Source: Algicoccus sp048820935 (lineage in GTDB: Bacteria; Pseudomonadota; Gammaproteobacteria; Burkholderiales; Burkholderiaceae_B). Taken from it: DNA of 64,000 bases. The notes under the pieces are model-generated. The model was given only the letters and a program-made list of their open reading frames with translations. It was not told the DNA's origin and did not search any database. Position numbers and translations under genes: made by a program. Of the stretch, positions 62,397 through 64,000 are shown piece by piece; within the stretch, counting starts at the first letter, position 1; each line of letters opens with the position of its first letter. Location: NCBI RefSeq assembly GCF_048820935.1, contig NZ_JBMERD010000007.1:110861-174860 (forward strand). Reading direction: 5' to 3'.

Positions 62397-63308
62397 ATGG
62401 CTACAAGAAAACCAAAAGGATTGGGGCGTGGATTAGATTCATTGTTAGGGGAAGATACTGCAGCGATTACTAGTATTGGAAAAAGTATTGAAAATGGTTT
62501 ACAAGAAATTGCGATTTCGAAACTGAAATCTGGTAAATACCAACCCAGAACAAAAATGGAACAGGTTGCACTGGAAGAGCTTTCCGAATCAATCAAAGTT
62601 CAGGGTGTTATTCAACCAATTCTGATCAGGCCGATTGAAAGTAAAGGAAAAAGTCTTCAATACGAAATTATTGCAGGTGAGAGAAGGGTTCAAGCATCGA
62701 AACTGGCTGGATTAAAAACCGTTCCAGCTATCGTTCGTGATATTCAGGATGAAAATGCAGCTTTGATTGCATTGATAGAAAACATCCAAAGAGAAGATCT
62801 CAACGCGATTGAAGAAGCCCAAGCAATTAAACGTTTACTCGAAGAGTTCGAATTAACGCATGACGATGCAGCTCAGGCGATTGGTCGATCCCGTTCAGCG
62901 ACATCAAATCTTTTACGCTTACTCACATTAGGTGATGCAGTACAAAAGATGTTGCTAGAAAACGATATAGATATGGGTCATGCTAGAGCATTATTGCCAT
63001 TAGAGCTTGAGGATCAAGTCCGAATTGCGAATCTTGTGTACGCAAAAAAACTATCCGTTCGGGAAACAGAAAAAATTGTCAAAGATTTATTAGGCAATGA
63101 AGAAACCGATTCTGTTAAAACAGCAAAAAAAGTTGATCAAGATCTTGTGCGTTTAGAAACGATTTTGGCTGACCGCTTGGGTACGATGGTTCGGATTAAA
63201 CCTGGAAAAGGTCAAAAAGGGCGAATCGAAGTCAATTTTGAAAATTGGGAACACTTACAAGGTGTTCTAGAAACCTTAGGTTTTAAAGAAGAATTAGAAG
63301 GTATGTAA
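62397..63308 (+). CDS. parB: Chromosome partitioning protein ParB
   Basis: 303 residues. N-terminal RKPKGLGRGLDSLLG (ParA-binding), CTPase domain with ISKLKSGKYQPR, AGERRVQASKLAGLKTVPAIV and ENIQREDLNAIEEAQA, HTH domain (AIGRSRSATSNLLRLLTL) that binds parS, and a C-terminal dimer domain. Four parS-type sites lie 1.4 to 3.5 kb upstream. Confidence 0.97.
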   Translation: MATRKPKGLGRGLDSLLGEDTAAITSIGKSIENGLQEIAISKLKSGKYQPRTKMEQVALEELSESIKVQGVIQPILIRPIESKGKSLQYEIIAGERRVQASKLAGLKTVPAIVRDIQDENAALIALIENIQREDLNAIEEAQAIKRLLEEFELTHDDAAQAIGRSRSATSNLLRLLTLGDAVQKMLLENDIDMGHARALLPLELEDQVRIANLVYAKKLSVRETEKIVKDLLGNEETDSVKTAKKVDQDLVRLETILADRLGTMVRIKPGKGQKGRIEVNFENWEHLQGVLETLGFKEELEGM

Positions 63309-63407
63309 TTAATAGCTGTATTTATATACAGATATTATCAAAGGAATGAAAATTCGTTGAGTTTTTGCAACAAAATCGTAGTGGTTACGGAAGTTTGTTG
63401 ACCTGAC

Positions 63408-63436
63408 TTGACAACATCAAAAAACATAGGCATAAT
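63408..63436 (+). promoter_or_regulatory. Sigma-70 promoter of the tRNA-tuf cluster
   Basis: TTGACA (63408-63413) and CATAAT (63431-63436) with exactly 17 nt between. It lies 15 nt before the first tRNA, the normal distance for a strong stable-RNA promoter. Confidence 0.85.
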
Positions 63437-63451
63437 TTGCTGTTCTGTGAC

Positions 63452-63538
63452 GGAGGGGTGCCCGAGTGGTTAAAGGGGGCAGACTGTAAATCTGTTGGCT
63501 TAACGCCTACGTTGGTTCAAATCCAACCCTCTCCACCA
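63452..63538 (+). tRNA. tRNA-Tyr (anticodon GTA)
   Basis: 87 nt with a long variable arm, as expected for bacterial tRNA-Tyr. Acceptor GGAGGGG pairs with CCTCTCC with one G-T pair; anticodon GTA at 63486-63488; CCA encoded (63536-63538). Confidence 0.97.
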
Positions 63539-63580
63539 AGAATTTATCAGTAAAGTTAAAAGTCGGCGTGCGGGACACTT

Positions 63581-63654
63581 GCGGGTGTAGCTCAATGGTA
63601 GAGCAGAAGCCTTCCAAGCTTACGACGAGGGTTCGATTCCCTTCACCCGCTCCA
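63581..63654 (+). tRNA. tRNA-Gly (anticodon TCC)
   Basis: 74 nt. Acceptor GCGGGTG pairs with CACCCGC; anticodon TCC at 63613-63615; discriminator T and encoded CCA (63652-63654). Second gene of the Tyr-Gly-Thr cluster. Confidence 0.97.
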
Positions 63655-63747
63655 AACGTTCAGAATCATAATCAGTCGGTTGTGATCAGAGCACCGGTTT
63701 ATAGCTAAAAATTTATGGCTTTCGATCCAATTGGATCAAAGCCTTTC

Positions 63748-63822
<75 letters not shown>

Positions 63823-63901
63823 AGCAGTCTCTAGGTAATTTGTTTTTTTAAACACATTTTAGATAATCCTACGAGCTTCAATTCAGGTTCAGGAGTTTGT
63901 C

Positions 63902-64000
63902 ATGGCAAAAGGTAAGTTTGAGCGTACCAAGCCTCACGTAAACGTGGGTACGATTGGTCACGTTGACCACGGTAAAACGACGTTGACAGCAGCGATCACT
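63902..64000 (+). CDS. tuf: Elongation factor Tu, N-terminal part
   Basis: 33 codons before the window ends: MAKGKFERTKPHVNVGTIGH and then VDHGKTTLTAAIT, with the P-loop GHVDHGKT. AGGAG lies seven bases before the ATG. It probably shares the tRNA-cluster promoter at 63408. The gene continues past the window. Confidence 0.98.
   Translation, partial: MAKGKFERTKPHVNVGTIGHVDHGKTTLTAAIT

Overview
The window is a stretch of chromosome around the replication origin of a betaproteobacterium, most likely of the order Burkholderiales (Alcaligenaceae- or Burkholderiaceae-like) with a fairly balanced base composition. The evidence is gene content and order: petB-petC-sspA-sspB-tRNA-Thr, dsbA next to a SPOR protein and argS, smg-topB, gyrB-dnaN-dnaA diverging from rpmH-rnpA-yidD-yidC-mnmE, mnmG-rsmG-parA-parB, and tRNA-Tyr/Gly/Thr before tuf. 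Family names come from reading the translations; no database search was run.

Layout. 1-2400: end of the cytochrome bc1 operon, the ClpXP/stringent-response pair sspA-sspB and a tRNA-Thr. 2400-36900: mostly housekeeping and metabolic genes (gamma-carbonic-anhydrase-like protein, two c-di-GMP proteins, RhlE helicase, a GTPase/membrane-protein pair, nitronate monooxygenase, hydroxyacid dehydrogenase, N-formylglutamate deformylase, sulfurtransferase, prfC, leuA with a probable leucine-sensing leader, panB coupled to a tandem SET-domain protein, topB, smg, metC, dsbA, argS). 36370-46210: an accessory block. It holds an RHH antitoxin with a wrecked RelE/ParE toxin, short inverted CATAAGnTGAGAATC-type repeats at both edges, a complete IS3-type element, a secreted protein of foreign composition, a decayed yefM-yoeB pair, a two-gene cassette of unknown function, a complete IS66 element, and the N-terminal part of a large DEAD/DEAH helicase cut off by that IS66. 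It looks like a decayed mobile or defence island inserted just downstream of gyrB.

46227-63308 is the origin region. gyrB, dnaN and dnaA run left; rpmH-rnpA-yidD-yidC-mnmE run right. The 1.2 kb AT-rich gap after mnmE carries many DnaA boxes and two near-identical modules, each a DnaA box, a 4-5 nt linker and a TTATTATTACTACTA run. That layout matches the DnaA-box plus DnaA-trio unwinding element, here present twice. Three more DnaA boxes and two parS-type palindromes lie before mnmG. Two further perfect parS sites lie inside mnmG and rsmG, directly upstream of parA-parB, and a one-mismatch parS lies about 47 kb to the left in a dehydrogenase gene. Together these sites and genes supply origin firing (DnaA, DnaN, GyrB) and origin segregation (ParA, ParB, parS).

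No complete new defence or biosynthetic system is visible. The items most worth follow-up are the duplicated origin-unwinding module, the tandem SET-domain protein translated with panB, the leuA leader, the truncated helicase island with its edge repeats, and the unexplained DUF2868/DUF3482 membrane-GTPase pair.
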